This document shows, in pieces, positions 32,919-45,243 of a stretch of DNA of 64,000 nucleotides; positions within the stretch are counted from its first letter, which is position 1; every line of letters begins with the position of its first letter. The DNA lies in assembly GCA_023512835.1 (NCBI GenBank), contig CM042092.1, positions 27,539,543-27,603,542 of the forward strand, read 5' to 3'. The notes under the pieces were generated by a model. The model was not told the DNA's origin and did not search any database. It saw only the letters and a program-made list of their open reading frames with translations. Position numbers and translations under genes: made by a program. The DNA comes from Taxillus chinensis. Lineage: Eukaryota; Streptophyta; Magnoliopsida; Santalales; Loranthaceae.

Positions 32919-33689
32919 ATGAACAGTACTGGAGAACCTCTAAGTTCTCCAATACCTGTTAATACTAAAACATCGGGCCCGGAAGAAGCTCAACCAACAG
33001 ACTCACCTGAACCTGAACCTGAACCACCTTGTCTGGTAGAGCTTCAAATTATTGAGGATCCACCATCACATGCACAGAATTATAGGTGGACAAGAAATCA
33101 CCCTTCAGATCAAAAAATTGGTGATCCTACTATTGGTGTAAGAACAAGAGCAGCCACCTCCAACATGTGTCTTTACTCATGTTTTCTATCACAAATAGAA
33201 CCAAAGGTGGTAGATGAAGCTCTTCAGGACTCAAACTGGATTGAAGCCATGCAAGAAGAGCTTAATCAATTTAAGAGAAATGATGTGTGGACACTAGTAG
33301 CAAGGCCAAAGTTTCAACAAGTCATTGGAGTAAAATGGGTGTTCCGGAACAAGCTGGATGTAGATGGAATAGTAATCCGGAACAAAGCCAGACTGGTAGC
33401 CAAGGGTTATCATCAAGAAGAAGGAATAGATTATGACGAGATCTTCGCTCCAGTAGCAAGACTTGAGGCAATTAGAATGTTTCTGGCGTATGCTTCATAT
33501 GAAAACTTTATTGTTTATCAAATGGACGTTAAGAGCGCATTTCTAAATGGAGACCTTCAAGAGGAGGTGTATGTTGATCAACCTCCAGGATTCATTGAAC
33601 CCAAGGCTGGACATCTAGTCTACAAGCTACGGAAAGCCTTGTACGGATTGAAGCAAGCTCCAAGAGTCTGGTACGACACACTGTCATAA
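32919..33689 (+). pseudogene. Plus Copia reverse transcriptase, first part
   Basis: It shows the block [47 protein letters not shown], the first catalytic Asp in [11 protein letters not shown] and [11 protein letters not shown]. It ends at a TAA at 33687, and a second stop lies near 33750 before the frame opens again. Confidence 0.88.
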
Positions 33690-33782
33690 TTCCTGCTTGC
33701 TCACAACTTTCAAAAGGGAAAGATAGACACCACATTATTCCTACGAAAATAGAAAGGACATACTCTGATCGTACAGATATAT

Positions 33783-34217
33783 GTGGATGATATTATTTTC
33801 GGATCATCAAATCTGAATCTTTGTGAAGAGTTTGCTAAGTTGATGACTGGCAAGTTCGAAATGAGTATGATGGGAGAACTGTCCTACTTCCTTGGAATAA
33901 AAGTTAAACAATTGAAGGAAGAGATTTTCATTAACCAAGCTAAGTACACACGTGATTTAATCAAGAAGTTTGATATGGAAGGCTCATCTCCCATTAAGAC
34001 TCCTATGCCAGTCAGTGCCAAGTTAGACCCCGATGTAGAAGGCAAATCAGTAAATGTGACAGATTACAGAGGGATGATAAGATCCTTACTGTACCTTACG
34101 GCAAGTCGCCCGGACATTATGTTTGCAACTTGCATCTGTGCAAGATATCAGGCGAATCCCAAAGAGTCACATATGCTTCACGTCAAACGGATATTAAGGT
34201 ATCTCAAAGGACCGTGA
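33783..34217 (+). pseudogene. Plus Copia reverse transcriptase, YVDD part
   Basis: The catalytic YVDDIIFGSS box is at its start, followed by YFLGIKVKQLKEEIFINQ and YLTASRPDIMFA. A frameshift near 34190 leads to the RNase H. Confidence 0.88.
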
Positions 34218-34725
34218 ATTTGGGACTCTGGTATCCAAAGGAGTCCAACTTCACCTTATGCGGATATTCTGATGCTGACTTCGCCGGATGTCGCATTGAC
34301 AAGGAAAAGCACAAGTGGTACGTGTCGGTTCTAGGAAACAGTTAATTTCATGGTTCAGTAAGAAGCAGAATTCCGTATCAACTTCTACTGTTGAGGCGGA
34401 ATATATAGCTGCTGGGAGTTGCTGCGCACAGCTTCTCTGGATGCAAAGTCAACTTACTGACTATGGTTTCAACATGACATCAGTTCCACTCTACTGCGAC
34501 AACACCAGTGCAATTGCAATCAGCAACAATCCTGTCATGCACCCAAAGACTAAGCACATTGAGGTCATGTATCATTTCATTCGCGACCATGTTCTCAAAA
34601 AGCATATATCTCTGGAACATGTTGCAGCCGAAGATCAACTAGCGGATATACTTACAAAGCCCCTACCTGATGCAAGATTCTCTGAACTACTCTTAAAACT
34701 AGGTATGCTTGACTTTTCTGCTTAA
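34218..34725 (+). pseudogene. Plus Copia RNase H
   Basis: RNase H signatures GYSDADFAG, TVEAEYIAAGSC and LYCDNTSAIAIS are present, and the C-terminal ADILTKPLPDARF block ends pol at TAA (34723-34725). One frameshift near 34330 disrupts it. Confidence 0.88.
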
Positions 34726-36309
34726 CTTCTCATTTAAATTACTCAACAGTAGTTTTCCTTCATAACATGCATTGCGTACTCATTGAAAGTGCAAGACTTA
34801 TACTGTGCTTAACGCTAATAGGTCTTTACTGATTGCCTTGCTTCATGCTTCTGATATTAATCTCATTTTTCATTTTGGGAGGATGCTTGTGTTTCTAGAC
34901 TGTAGTGCGGTAAAGCAAACATAATTAACATTATATGAATAAAACATCCTTAGGACTTCATGATTCATTCTTTCGTCCATCGCCACATGTTTAATGATTT
35001 CTCATTTTGATTGGAATTTCTAACATGCACTATTGAAGAATGGAAAAGGGTTAGCTCGAAATGTCTGGTGGTTGCATTCATTGTTGCAGTCTGATCAGCT
35101 CTGCAAGTGGAGTCTTATCAAGGATAGACAGCATTTTCTCGCGAATCATTCCAATCAGGAAATGTCCATCGAGAGGATCGCATGGTCTAAAGGGGAGAAA
35201 ATGCTTTAACTATTAATCAAGTAATACCCTCCTTATATGTCTCGTGACCTCTTTCCTGGTTGTCTATCTGAGGGGGAGCTTTTCCTTGAGAGGATCGCAC
35301 GATCTAAGGGGGATCAAATGTCTGAACCCCTGATATGTCTCGGATACTCCTCCCTCCAAACTCTTACTTGTCGATCTGACTGGATATGCATTGTTGAATT
35401 GAAATTGTGGCGTGATAGTATGTCCTTCCTCTTCATCTTTTGCATTTTAGCAATTACAATCAAACTGTTTACTCATCCAAAGATGTGTTCTTTCTTTCAC
35501 ACTCACTCATGAATCCTTGGTTGAATAAATTCATATAGAATTAATTAATCTAAGCTACCACCGTCATTATGAAGGATTCGCTATGTTGACCAAAATGAAC
35601 TTATGTGTTTATCATTTGTCATATGCATTTTCTTCAGTAAACTGATCATAACTCCAGTATGTGTCTTGTTACTATTCTTTCATATGCATAAGTTCTGTTA
35701 CTTCATAGTTCGGATTATGATGTTTTTACATAGACCATTTGTTTCATATCCGTACTAACTCAACCTGTTAAGCCTTCTGTTCTTTTAGTTTAAACTTTAT
35801 GAAGCTACAGGTTCAGATTTTCTTTGCACTTCATTGCTGTATTAAGTCATATGTCTCGGATTTGAAGTGTTATGGTACTTCTTCTCTATTCTGACTTCAA
35901 GACAGGAAAGGAATCTTCTTCTTCAGTACTTTCTTATTACGGACTCAATTTGTCTATCATCCAGATATAGTTCACACGGACAATATCTAGCCCGGATGAG
36001 AGTCAGTTTAACTCCTCCTGACTCTTGGAATTCTCAATTCGCGATAAACCAAGTGATTATCTTACATCTCATCTTTTTGAGGACGAATAATGATGGTTCA
36101 TTAAATACACGTCTCGAGCCCGATAATTTGTCTTTTCAAAATTTGGCAGTATGCATACAGCTGTCATTATTGCATGGTTAGCACGGCCGCCACGTCATCA
36201 GTGTACTCGACGGCGCTAATACATCAAGTCTAATGACATCGGATTGTCAGGCGGATTACTGCTTATCTCGTTTAACCCCGAGACCCGCTGGCTTCCACGG
36301 AATGGGTCC
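34726..36309 (+). other. Spacer between Copia pol and the extra ORF
   Basis: 1.6 kb without a convincing gene. A block around GAGAGGATCGCA(T/C)G(G/A)TCTAA with a following purine run occurs twice (35170-35200 and 35287-35315). Purine tracts such as TGAGGGGGAGC and TAAGGGGGATC resemble polypurine tracts. An ACGT motif (GCCACGTCATC, 36189) precedes the TATA box below. Confidence 0.55.
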
Positions 36310-36317
36310 TATTTATA
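36310..36317 (+). promoter_or_regulatory. Candidate internal promoter (TATA) of the Copia extra ORF
   Basis: TATTTATA lies 116 bases before the ATG at 36433. A telomere-like box (AACCCTAAACCC at 36362-36374) and a pyrimidine-rich leader sit between them, the usual layout of a plant promoter start region. An ACGT motif lies about 120 bases upstream. Function is inferred from position only. Confidence 0.45.
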
Positions 36318-36432
36318 CTGAACTCTCACGCGAGCGTGAGGCTATCGCTTTCACTACTCAGAACCCTAAACCCTCGTTGCTCTCTATTCTCCAAAGACCT
36401 CCTTTTCCTTCTCCTCAAATCTTCAAATTCCA

Positions 36433-39212
36433 ATGGCATCTCCCGCTCTCTACGGCGTTATTCCTAGCCATCTTGTCGACTGGGCCAGCATTTCCGACCC
36501 TCCTGCCTGGCTCGACGAGGTTCGCTCCTTGCTAGCCTCCAGTGGTCTCCTCGACATCGTCTCTGCCCCGGCTGATCTTCTCATTTCAGACGTCTGGAGT
36601 TTCTATGAGCACTTCGAATCCAGTGACCAGTCTATTGTCTCTGGTATCCGAGGTCAACCCGTCAACATCACCCCTCAAGTGATCCGTGACGTCTTCTATT
36701 TCCAATCGGCAGTGATTACAGGCCGAGCGCTCAAACCATGGCTACTGCCATGGGATGTCCCTCCAAGGTGAAGGAATACAAGCTAAAGTCTTTTCAAGGC
36801 CCCTATCGTTGTATGGCTACCATACTTAGCCGGTGCTTATTGGCTCGCTCTACGGTTGTTGACTCAATCCCGTACGATTTGCTCCTGGCAATGTACGTAG
36901 TCTTTGAGCAATTGCCTCTTGATTGGGGCGATTTTCTATTTCGGGTGATGCGGAACGGCAAACGGAATTCGTCTTTCGAACGGATTCTCTCACAAATTTT
37001 TAGACATCTGCGTCCCGCGCACTTCCAGGACCAGTTGACAATTCCCTTCCCGCAGAACTTTTACTTTTGTCATCTCACCTCCGATGGGACGCTCACTGTC
37101 CGCCGTCCTCCTATCTCTCGTGCACGCGTTGTTGTATTGGAACATCAAGATAGTTCCTTTGGTGACCCAGTCCCTAGCTCAGGTCACGAGGTTAGCTCTA
37201 CACACCGGTCTTCCTGCATCTGGTCTGTTGCCACTCTGGCACATTCCCGCGGTTCGCAGTACAACGTTCGTGCTGATCCTTCTAATGCTGCAGGGCCCTC
37301 TCAACCGCTTCATCATAAGATTGTTTCTTCAGCCCCTCCTGCTGATGCCCCTGCTTCTATCCCTCTTGCTGCCGATGCTGCTGCTGATGCTCCCACACCC
37401 GCCTCTCCGGTGACTGTCGTTGTTGCTGCTATCATCGCTGATATACCTACCTCTCCTCCAGCTGCCTCTCCAGCAAGCATTATTGACCCTCAAGACTACC
37501 TCGACCATCTTCCCACCGACATCCTGACTGATTGCTGGCTACGTTTCAGCCTCGCCCACACTGCAGACATCCCTGAATCTGCTTTCTGGGTGTATTACAC
37601 CAAACATACCCAAACCCCGAAGGCCATGATTGCTTGGAACTCTGAACATGGCTTTCTGACGACGTCTCTACTTCAGGCCGCACCTCCTACTGCTACTGCC
37701 TCTTCCGGACCTGCTCACGGCGCATGGACTCCTATCCCTGCTGAGGCTGGTCCCTCCACTCCTGCGGACATTCCCATCATTGACCTCTCCAGTCAAAGTG
37801 GCTCTGCTACACCTGCTCCTGCTGCTGTTCACCCACCGTCCTCTCCACCTGCTAACTTCTCCGCCCTGCACACTCCTGCCCCTCTTCATGCGGGGGAGTC
37901 CTCAAAGGCTCCTGATTTTGGCCTTGGGCGTCCCTCTTTTGCCACGATTCTGTCCGAAGCCGCGGTCTTTACTCAGCTAGATCATATTGCGGAGGACAAT
38001 CGATCCCAAGCCCAGGTTATTGCTGATAAAGTTGATGAAATCAGGAACCAGATCCTTTCTGCTCTCTCCAACTCCTCTCTCTCACTGGATCGGAAGCTGG
38101 ACCTTATTGTCCAATCCCTTTCAGGACTATCCACTTCTGTTCGAGATCTGACTCAGGTTGTGGGTCGTCCCTCTCGCCCTCCTCCCCGATCTGCCAAACA
38201 GAGGGAGAATGCCCCATCTGATCCATCCCCGTCCACTACTGCTCCTGCTACTACTAACGTTCCCAGCCGCAGAACTGCACTTACTCTTCCTTCGGGCCTT
38301 CCAGTTCCCAAACGCAGCCGCTTCTCTGGATCGTCCAGTGCTGCTCCAGCTCCTTCTGACCACCCCAGCTCCTCCACTGCAGCTCCCTCCTCATCCACTC
38401 AGGCTCCGCAAGTCACATTTCTCCCATCATATGTAGAACTGGACCCATATGATACAGATGGGCATGTACATGCAGCCATGTTAGCATATGCGAGTGCTGC
38501 TCCCTCTACCCCAAAAAGGTTTTTGTCATCTTTGTCTCCTTTCTCCCCTGCAAACATAAGCACCTTACTATCGGAGAAAGGACAGTTCTCCACTGAGGAC
38601 ATTGACAACTTTACCTTGGCGGTGAAGGAAAAGATGAGGTTGTTCCCCACCATGTACCAAGAAGAGCATCTGATCGATATCGTACCTTGTTGGATTGATC
38701 ACTATCTTCCTGAAATGGACTTCCTTCGAGACCCTCATCAATGGAACAGTGAGAACAAGAAGCCATGGAAAGATCTTACAACTGTTCTCATTCCATACAG
38801 GATTAGCACTCCTCATCACATGCTCGTCGTCTTCTCTATCAAGGATAGGAGAGTTATTCTGCATGACTCCCATCAGGTTGTGGGACACCAAATGAGAAGA
38901 AGCCAGCTTGGACCATTGCTCCTGGACTCTGTCAAATGCTTTGTCGGACGAGTGGACTCTTCGAATCAATTGGTTAACCTCCCCTGCCTCCCAATGCTCT
39001 TCTCAACTCGACAATTCTAAGCAAAGCGAAGTTCCCCAACAACCTGACCAGGAGAAAGTTATGGAGCCTATGTCTACTACTTTATTAGGCACCATTTGAA
39101 GTATGAACCTAATTGGAATTACTTTTTTATGTGCACTAAAGAACAGCTTAAGCGACTAAGGGAGCAAGCAACAACTAAGATCTTCAAGTACAGTAAGCCT
39201 TACAATTCTTAG
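36433..39212 (+). pseudogene. Copia extra ORF: plant-transposon-protein-like N-terminus plus C48 (Ulp1-like) protease, dead
   Basis: The start is ATG at 36433. The N-terminal region (DVWSFYEHFESS, then IRGQPVNITPQVIRDVF) resembles the 'putative plant transposon protein' family. After a frameshift near 36745 the frame is open to 39020: first more of that domain (to about 37100), then a Pro/Ala/Ser-rich linker (37200-38420), then a C48-like region. The latter shows HHMLVVFSIKDRRVILHDS (His near 38817, Asp at 38865), and in shifted frames a QQPDQE block (39037-39054) and SYGAYVYYFIRHH (39057 on). In C48 peptidases the residue before Gly is the catalytic Cys; here it is Tyr (codon 39060-39062). 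C48 enzymes remove SUMO or related tags (family knowledge). Position after pol is where SIRE elements carry an envelope-like ORF. Confidence 0.7.
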
Positions 39213-39342
39213 TATAACTTTTGTACTAAGGCTTACTTTGTATTACAGTTGCTGACATAGTGGAAATGTTTGTTATCCTTGTCTCTGTGTATATCTTGTT
39301 TGTCTAACTAGATCCGATTACAAAAGGTTTGGCATATCCATA

Positions 39343-39354
39343 TTGGGGGGAGAT
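39343..39354 (+). other. Polypurine tract of the plus Copia element
   Basis: TTGGGGGGAGAT directly precedes the TGTTGGATC start of the 3' LTR. Confidence 0.85.
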
Positions 39355-40652
39355 TGTTGGATCAAACCCATAATTTGGATGATGTTGTTAAAAACCCTAT
39401 ATAATTTGATTTGAGATGTTTCTTGTTTATTCTAAGCCTACGAAAGATAAAATCCTAAACCGGCCTTACACTCAGAGAGCAAAGCGAAGGACAGGATATA
39501 TAATCCTGATCCGGATTATCATGAGTGTCGTCAAACACTTGGTAAATAACCAAGTCTTCTTCCAGAGTAAGGACCCTTCGTGCGGACTAATCACTTGACA
39601 AAACGACTAAGGAATCCACGTTTTTATTTGGACTAAGTCAATTTATGCGGAGTGAGAATCCGAGTCTACAACACGTACGGAGTAAGAGAGATTTATTACG
39701 GAGAAAGAAATTAAGTCTTTCGCTCCAGTTGTCTAAGGAAAAGAAGATACGGACTAACGAATCCGAGTCTTTCATTCGAGCGGAGTAAGAAATGACCAGG
39801 TGCGAATAAGGACAACAAATGCGGAATAAGGAATCCGAACCATTACTCAAGCGGAGTAAGGAACTCACGCGAAGTAAGGAAGTGCTGATGCGGAATAAGA
39901 ATTACGCACATCTACTTCATACGGAGTAAGGAAGCGCTGACACGGAGTAAGGATTTCAGGACTTCACTTTTACAGAGTAAGCAACAATTGACATGGAGTA
40001 AGGATCCGAGCCTCGTTGATACGGAGTAAGGAAATCTACACCGGACTAAGAAGACGCTACTTCAACTTATTCATACCACATTTATGTTATCAGCTCGCTG
40101 TGTCCCGATGCAAGACAAAGTCATTGAAGACCTAAACTGTCCAACACGTGGAACACTCAGAGATATGGATGCAGTCCCAAATGCAATTGTAATCAAGCAA
40201 AGTAATTCAATACACTTATGCTTCCAATATTTCGAGCTCCACATCTGTAGCAGTTATAGCAGAAGCATTTTCCGAGAAGAACTTAATGTTTACACAGTGC
40301 TCGAAAAATATAGTTCCAAGATAGATTTCTAGGATGTCTATATATATCTGTAGTGTTGTATATCTAGGGTGTGCATACATTGTAAGAACTGATACGCGTG
40401 AGTACGTGTGCAAAATAGAGATAAACTAGCCAGTGTGTGTGTGACTTGAAAAAGAGAGTACTATTGTAATCAGCTATAATTGTTGTGCCTTTTGTTGTAA
40501 TTATGTTCAGATAATAAAACAAAACACTTCCACTATCCTGGTTATCTTCCGCACTGAATATTTCTTTTAACAAGAATTAATGTTATGCCTGAGAAAGAAA
40601 GAATTCTAAGTAAGAGCCTATTCACCCCCCTCTAGGCTCCCAGGGACCAACA
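39355..40652 (+). repeat. Plus Copia 3' LTR
   Basis: It starts TGTTGGATCAAACCC and ends CCAGGGACCAACA-like sequence at 40652 after TTCACCCCCCTCTAGGCTC. It includes GGACAGGATATATAATCCTG and a degenerate array of GCGGAGTAAGGAA units (39640-40050). The base run after it (CGAGT) should be the right TSD, but the left partner is lost. Confidence 0.88.
39640..40050 (+). repeat. Degenerate GGAGTAAGGAA array in Copia LTR
   Basis: GCGGAGTAAG, ACGGAGTAAGGA and AATCCGAGTCT variants recur roughly every 20-40 bases. A related array lies in the lone LTR at 21300-21830. Confidence 0.8.
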
Positions 40653-42187
40653 CGAGTGTTACTGGTTTGGGTGGACTAATAATAGCCATAGATACCTCCT
40701 TTCCACAATCAAGGAGCACACTGCCAGTAGGAACAAAGCTAGCAAGTCACTTGGTCTGCACAGGGTAAGTCTGAGCCTTGGCTATTTGGTCTTTAGAGAA
40801 ACTTAGACATAAGGCTATACCTTTAACATCTGGAGTGGTCCTAAAGTGGGCTGCAATCTCGTGAGAATCTTGCCACTTTTTACCGATTTGTCTTTCTTTC
40901 TCCGGTTCGGCTTTGGTTTCGGCTAGTTCCATTTCAAGCGAGATCGATGTCTTTATTTGCCATTTTTAATTCTCGCGGCTTTATCTAAAACATTTCAAGC
41001 GGATCGATGTCTTTCTCATCTCACTCAATTCAGCTCTTAATCTTCTCTCTGTTCTTTCATAGTCATCGATAGAGTCTCTATATTCACATGAAAGCCTTTC
41101 CGGTTTAGAGTAATAACTTTCTTTGTCAGCTTTCATAGGAATTGTTCCTCTATGTCTTTTAGAGCTCTATAGGTATCTTCATATTTAATGTAGAGCTGTT
41201 CGTAAGTTCTTACCTTGAGGGGAGCTGAGTTATCAGCCATGAAGCAAATAAAACATTTTTCCTTCTTCTCATCATCAGAAGATTCTTCTTCCTGCTCAGT
41301 TTCACTGTTGAACTTGTTGGTGACAAGAGCCTTCTTCCTCTTGTCATCCTTTCTGCTTGAGGAGCCTTTGGTCTTCTTCTTTTGCTCAATTGCCTCCTTT
41401 TTCTCCCTCTTGACTTGTAATAGTTAACAACAAAGTGGCTGAACTGTTGCAGTGATAACACTGCAACTTCTCCTTGTCCTTTCCTTTAGAGAAGGATGAG
41501 GATGACTGCCTTGCTTTCCTCTTATAGTTCCCCCTTCTCTTCAGTAGTTTCTTGATCAGAAACACTACCTCTTGATCTGAGGCGCTATCTGAGTCAAGCT
41601 CTTTAACCTCATCTTTTTCTTCTTCTTCTGAAGATGGTTCCCTTGGTTTAGCAGCCTTAAAGGCAACAGACATCTCCTTTTTCTTGGAAGGGTTCTCAAA
41701 TGCCTTAAGTTTTTCTTTTTGCATTTCAAACGTCTTGAGGTCCCCATATAGTGCTTCCAAGGGACATGTCCTCCATTCCTTCAGCTGACGGATGGCTGAT
41801 GTCTTTATCAGCAGTCTCAAAGGTAGAGATCTTAGAAATTTATCATTTTTGTCCTTCTGAGAGATCTCAACATGATAAGTCTTCATCCATTGAATCAGAC
41901 CTGCGAACTATTTATAGATGTTGTCAAGAGATTCCTTTGGTTCACATCTGAAGGCTTCATACTCCTATTTGAGCATGGAGATCTTGTTGTCCTGAATCTA
42001 TTCATATCCTTCATAGATGAGACATAGCTTGTCCCATACCTCCTTAGTAGTCTCAAGATCCTGCACATCCATGAACATGCTGTCGTCGAGCGCAGAGAAA
42101 AGTATGGCTTTTGCTTTGAAGCCGAGTTTTACTTTCCTCTGCTCCACCTTAGACCAACTATCTTGGTCTTTCGTCATTAACCGACCT
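40653..42187 (-). pseudogene. Minus Copia gag, central and C-terminal part
   Basis: Reading leftward from 42187: KAKAILFSALDDSMFMDVQD and KEVWDKLCLIYEGYE are the Copia gag (UBN2-type) core. Next come a SKKKEMSVAFKAAKPREPSS block (41650-41700), a Ser/Glu-rich linker, a zinc-knuckle relic starting CYHCN (about 41445-41460) with its last Cys lost, and a coiled-coil-like Glu/Lys-rich end (40747-40932). Stops and frameshifts are frequent. The piece continues across element X with 51604-51920 and is cut on its left by the plus Copia LTR. Confidence 0.8.
42183..42187. repeat. Left TSD of element X (GACCT)
   Basis: Matches 51599-51603. Confidence 0.92.
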
Positions 42188-43689
42188 TGACAGACAAGAT
42201 TTTTAGCCTCTCTAAAAGAGCTAGCTAATGTCGTTAAATCTCTCTTCAAAATAATAAATTCCCTAAGTTTGCACTAAAAGAATAAAGCAGAAGAAAGGGG
42301 TCGAACCCACAGGGATTAACCTAGTTCTCTAGTTCTCAAATCAAATCACCCAATTACTCTTGTTCTATAAAATGTCTTGGCAAAAAAGTTTTCTTTTTTA
42401 AACTAAAGATCTAATTTTTATTTGGTTTTCTGAATAAACAAAGAAAGTAAGTTGATTTAAGGATTAAGATTCAAGGATTAAAGGCATCTAGGGTCACAAT
42501 TTCACCTCCCTATGTTATCTCTACTGGTTCATGGTATTAGGGTTGTCCGATTGAAAACATGCTAAACATAAGCCAAGGACAACAAATGGTCATTGAGGTC
42601 CTTTTAAGAGTTGTATGCCAGAATGGTCATCTAAACACACAAACATGCAAAGCCAATAAATCATACTTGCAAAAGGATAATGATCACACCAATTACAAAT
42701 AAGTTATGAATCTCAATCCGCCTGGACTAGGGCTAAGAATACCAAGGTGTACATCCAAAGATAGAACTAAGAACGGATTCATAAAACATGCAAAACTCAA
42801 TCATCCAAACCCAATATTCATAAACACAAAGAAAGCAACAAGGGGGCTACATTGCTCCCCCTAGATTAAAAGACTACTCACGCATGATTACAAGCAAAAC
42901 CATAGCGAGAAAAGCTCAACATCTTCTTCTTGATCACGCGCACAGCAAAGCTTCAAATCCAGGCTCCAAAATCCGCGACGGCCGCTGCGACGGCCGCTCT
43001 CCTAGGTCAAGGAGCACCTCCAAGTCGTGGAGCCTCTCTCTCTCTCTAAAACGTGTAGGGGGGTTAGGCATTGCTAGCAAGGGGCGTGGAGCTCTTATTT
43101 ATAGAGTTTGGATGGGCCTTGAGGTGTGTAACCTAGCCCACTTATCAAAACGACGTAGTTTTGATAAGTAACACTCGAAACATTAAAAACTCTATCTTCC
43201 ATCCACAATTTGGACTTGGGCCTTCAGGAACAAATGATCGGCATGGAAAAACGATTGGATCGGTCCAAAAATATCTCTGCACGCCAATTTGCACGTGATA
43301 TGGTGAATTCACGTGCACCTCCAAATCAGCTCAAACTTCTCCCCAAGCTTCCTTGCATCCTGTAGAGGCCTTGAGAGGCAAAAATAGGCTTGCACGTGAA
43401 ATGGGTGAATTCACGTTCAGCTCCAAATGCTCTGAAATTTCTGTGGTAGGTAGATGACATCATTCTAAGAAACTTTTGTTCTTGCACGCCAATTGTTTGA
43501 AGCCATCTACTATGTCAAAAGTGAGGTCCAAAATCTGCCAAAACAAACTTAAAAACGCATGTATTTGCAAATAGCATCTTCTTAGGGGTTAGAGCAAATA
43601 TATATGATATATGAAGCAATAAGGCTCTAATCATGCTCTTAAACATCCTAAATAAACACTAGAATAACGGCATAAAATGCACGTTATCA
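42188..43689 (-). repeat. Element X 3' LTR
   Basis: It runs from TGACAGACAAGATTTTTAGC to CACGTTATCA and matches the 5' LTR (50100-51598) with only scattered differences. It carries the extended ACGT palindrome (43144-43165) and the G-box U3 block (43280-43560). Confidence 0.93.
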
Positions 43690-43704
43690 AATACACCACA
43701 CTTG
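43690..43704 (-). other. Polypurine-like tract of element X
   Basis: Minus-strand AAGTGTGGTGTAT lies next to the U3 start, as in Athila-type elements. The same motif recurs at about 45185-45197, at the 3' end of the protease ORF. Confidence 0.6.
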
Positions 43705-45243
43705 AACCATTGCTTGTCCTCAAGCAAAAAAAAATACAAGCATGCAAAAATAAAATAAACACGCAATCAAACGGAAGAAAAAATAAAATAACAATCAAGG
43801 AGAATCATGGTTTCCTAAGCATGCAACTCTATCATGATGAAATGGGAATTTAAGCATCAAAATGAGTAATAGCTTAGTTCATTCATGTCCATATCCCTAA
43901 GTCCAACAACCATGTAATATCTCCACTTAAATTTCGAGATATGAGCAAGCAATCCATGATAAAATAGCACCTAGTTTCCCTTTAAGTTCTTACCAAGGAT
44001 AAGCGACCTCACTCAAATATAATAATTCTCAAGCCCAATACCTATCAATGAACAATGGATGGAAAACTCTATCTCTACACTCGCCATCGCCTATTAATTA
44101 AGTACTTGCCAAGCAATCATGAGAGTTCCCTATTGTGCTCATCAAAGAAAACACACTCTCTATTCTACTTTATTTGAACTCACACTCTATTCTAAACTCA
44201 ATAAACTCACACTCTATTCTAATAACTGATAAAACAAAACCATGAGCTAAAGAATTAAGCTCAACACTCTCAAATAAACAAAACTGAGCCAATGTGGCTT
44301 CAAATCTAAACAATCACACATAAACATCAAGCTATTGTGGCTTTTATTCTGATTTTTTTTTCTTTTTTTTTTCTGTTTTTTTTTAAGTAATAACCTTACA
44401 AGGTTGCATTTTATGCTCTCCCTTGATGGATTATTCACTCTTCTTTTTTTTACTCACATAACACATAAATAAGACTGATTTTTTTTAATGCAAACCCCTT
44501 GCCATTTTGCTACATAAGGAGAGACAAAATAATTCATTGATTCTCACATCCCATTTTCCAATTAAGTGATGGCTTTTTCACATTCTATATCACAGCCTTT
44601 TCCAATAATATCACACAATAAAGAAAAGAATGCAAAGACAGTCACAATGACTTAGAGGTCTTGCATCCTAACTAAACACCAAACACTGAGCACTAATAAG
44701 TAATCACATGCTTACTTGACTCCTACCATTAAATAACCAATGTTGAATGCAAGAAGAGTAGCAATTAAACTATTACCCATACCCTTTAAATGGCACTCAA
44801 AGGCTAAAAGAAGCTGTTCTCATTTTTCATTTCTTTTTCACTCAACTTTAAGGGTTACTTAGGTCTATCATAGCATTTCATGCTCAGCTAATATTCAAAC
44901 TTCAGCTCCAAAAACATGGTGATATCATTCAAAAGATAAAGACATGATTAAACCAATTCCAAAGCACATTTTAACTACTTTAATACCCTTATCACAACAT
45001 GATACTAATGTGGCATAAAAATTAAAATTTTAAGCCAAAATTGCATACTTAATATCCATGTCTCCACAAACAAATCATTCAAGCAAACAACTCAAACAAT
45101 CATGCAACTAAAAACATTTTTTTTTTAAATAAAACATGCAATCACAACATAAAAGACAAGCAAGTGGCTCAAGTAACTCCCTATACACCACACTTAAAAT
45201 ATGCTATGTCCGCATGGCATAAAAGAAGGAGTAGGAAAAACAG
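43705..45243 (-). other. Element X 3' untranslated region
   Basis: 1.5 kb of AT-rich sequence (poly-T runs near 44350-44395) with no gene seen on either strand. Confidence 0.6.

Larger units (their letters stand above)
31098..40652 (+). mobile_element. Plus-strand SIRE/Maximus-like Copia element, 5' end deleted
   Basis: The order protease, integrase, reverse transcriptase, RNase H defines Copia. A long extra ORF follows pol, then a polypurine tract and the 3' LTR. The 5' LTR and most of gag are absent because gypsy-3 sequence begins at the left. It was inserted in the gag of the minus Copia element. Confidence 0.88.
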
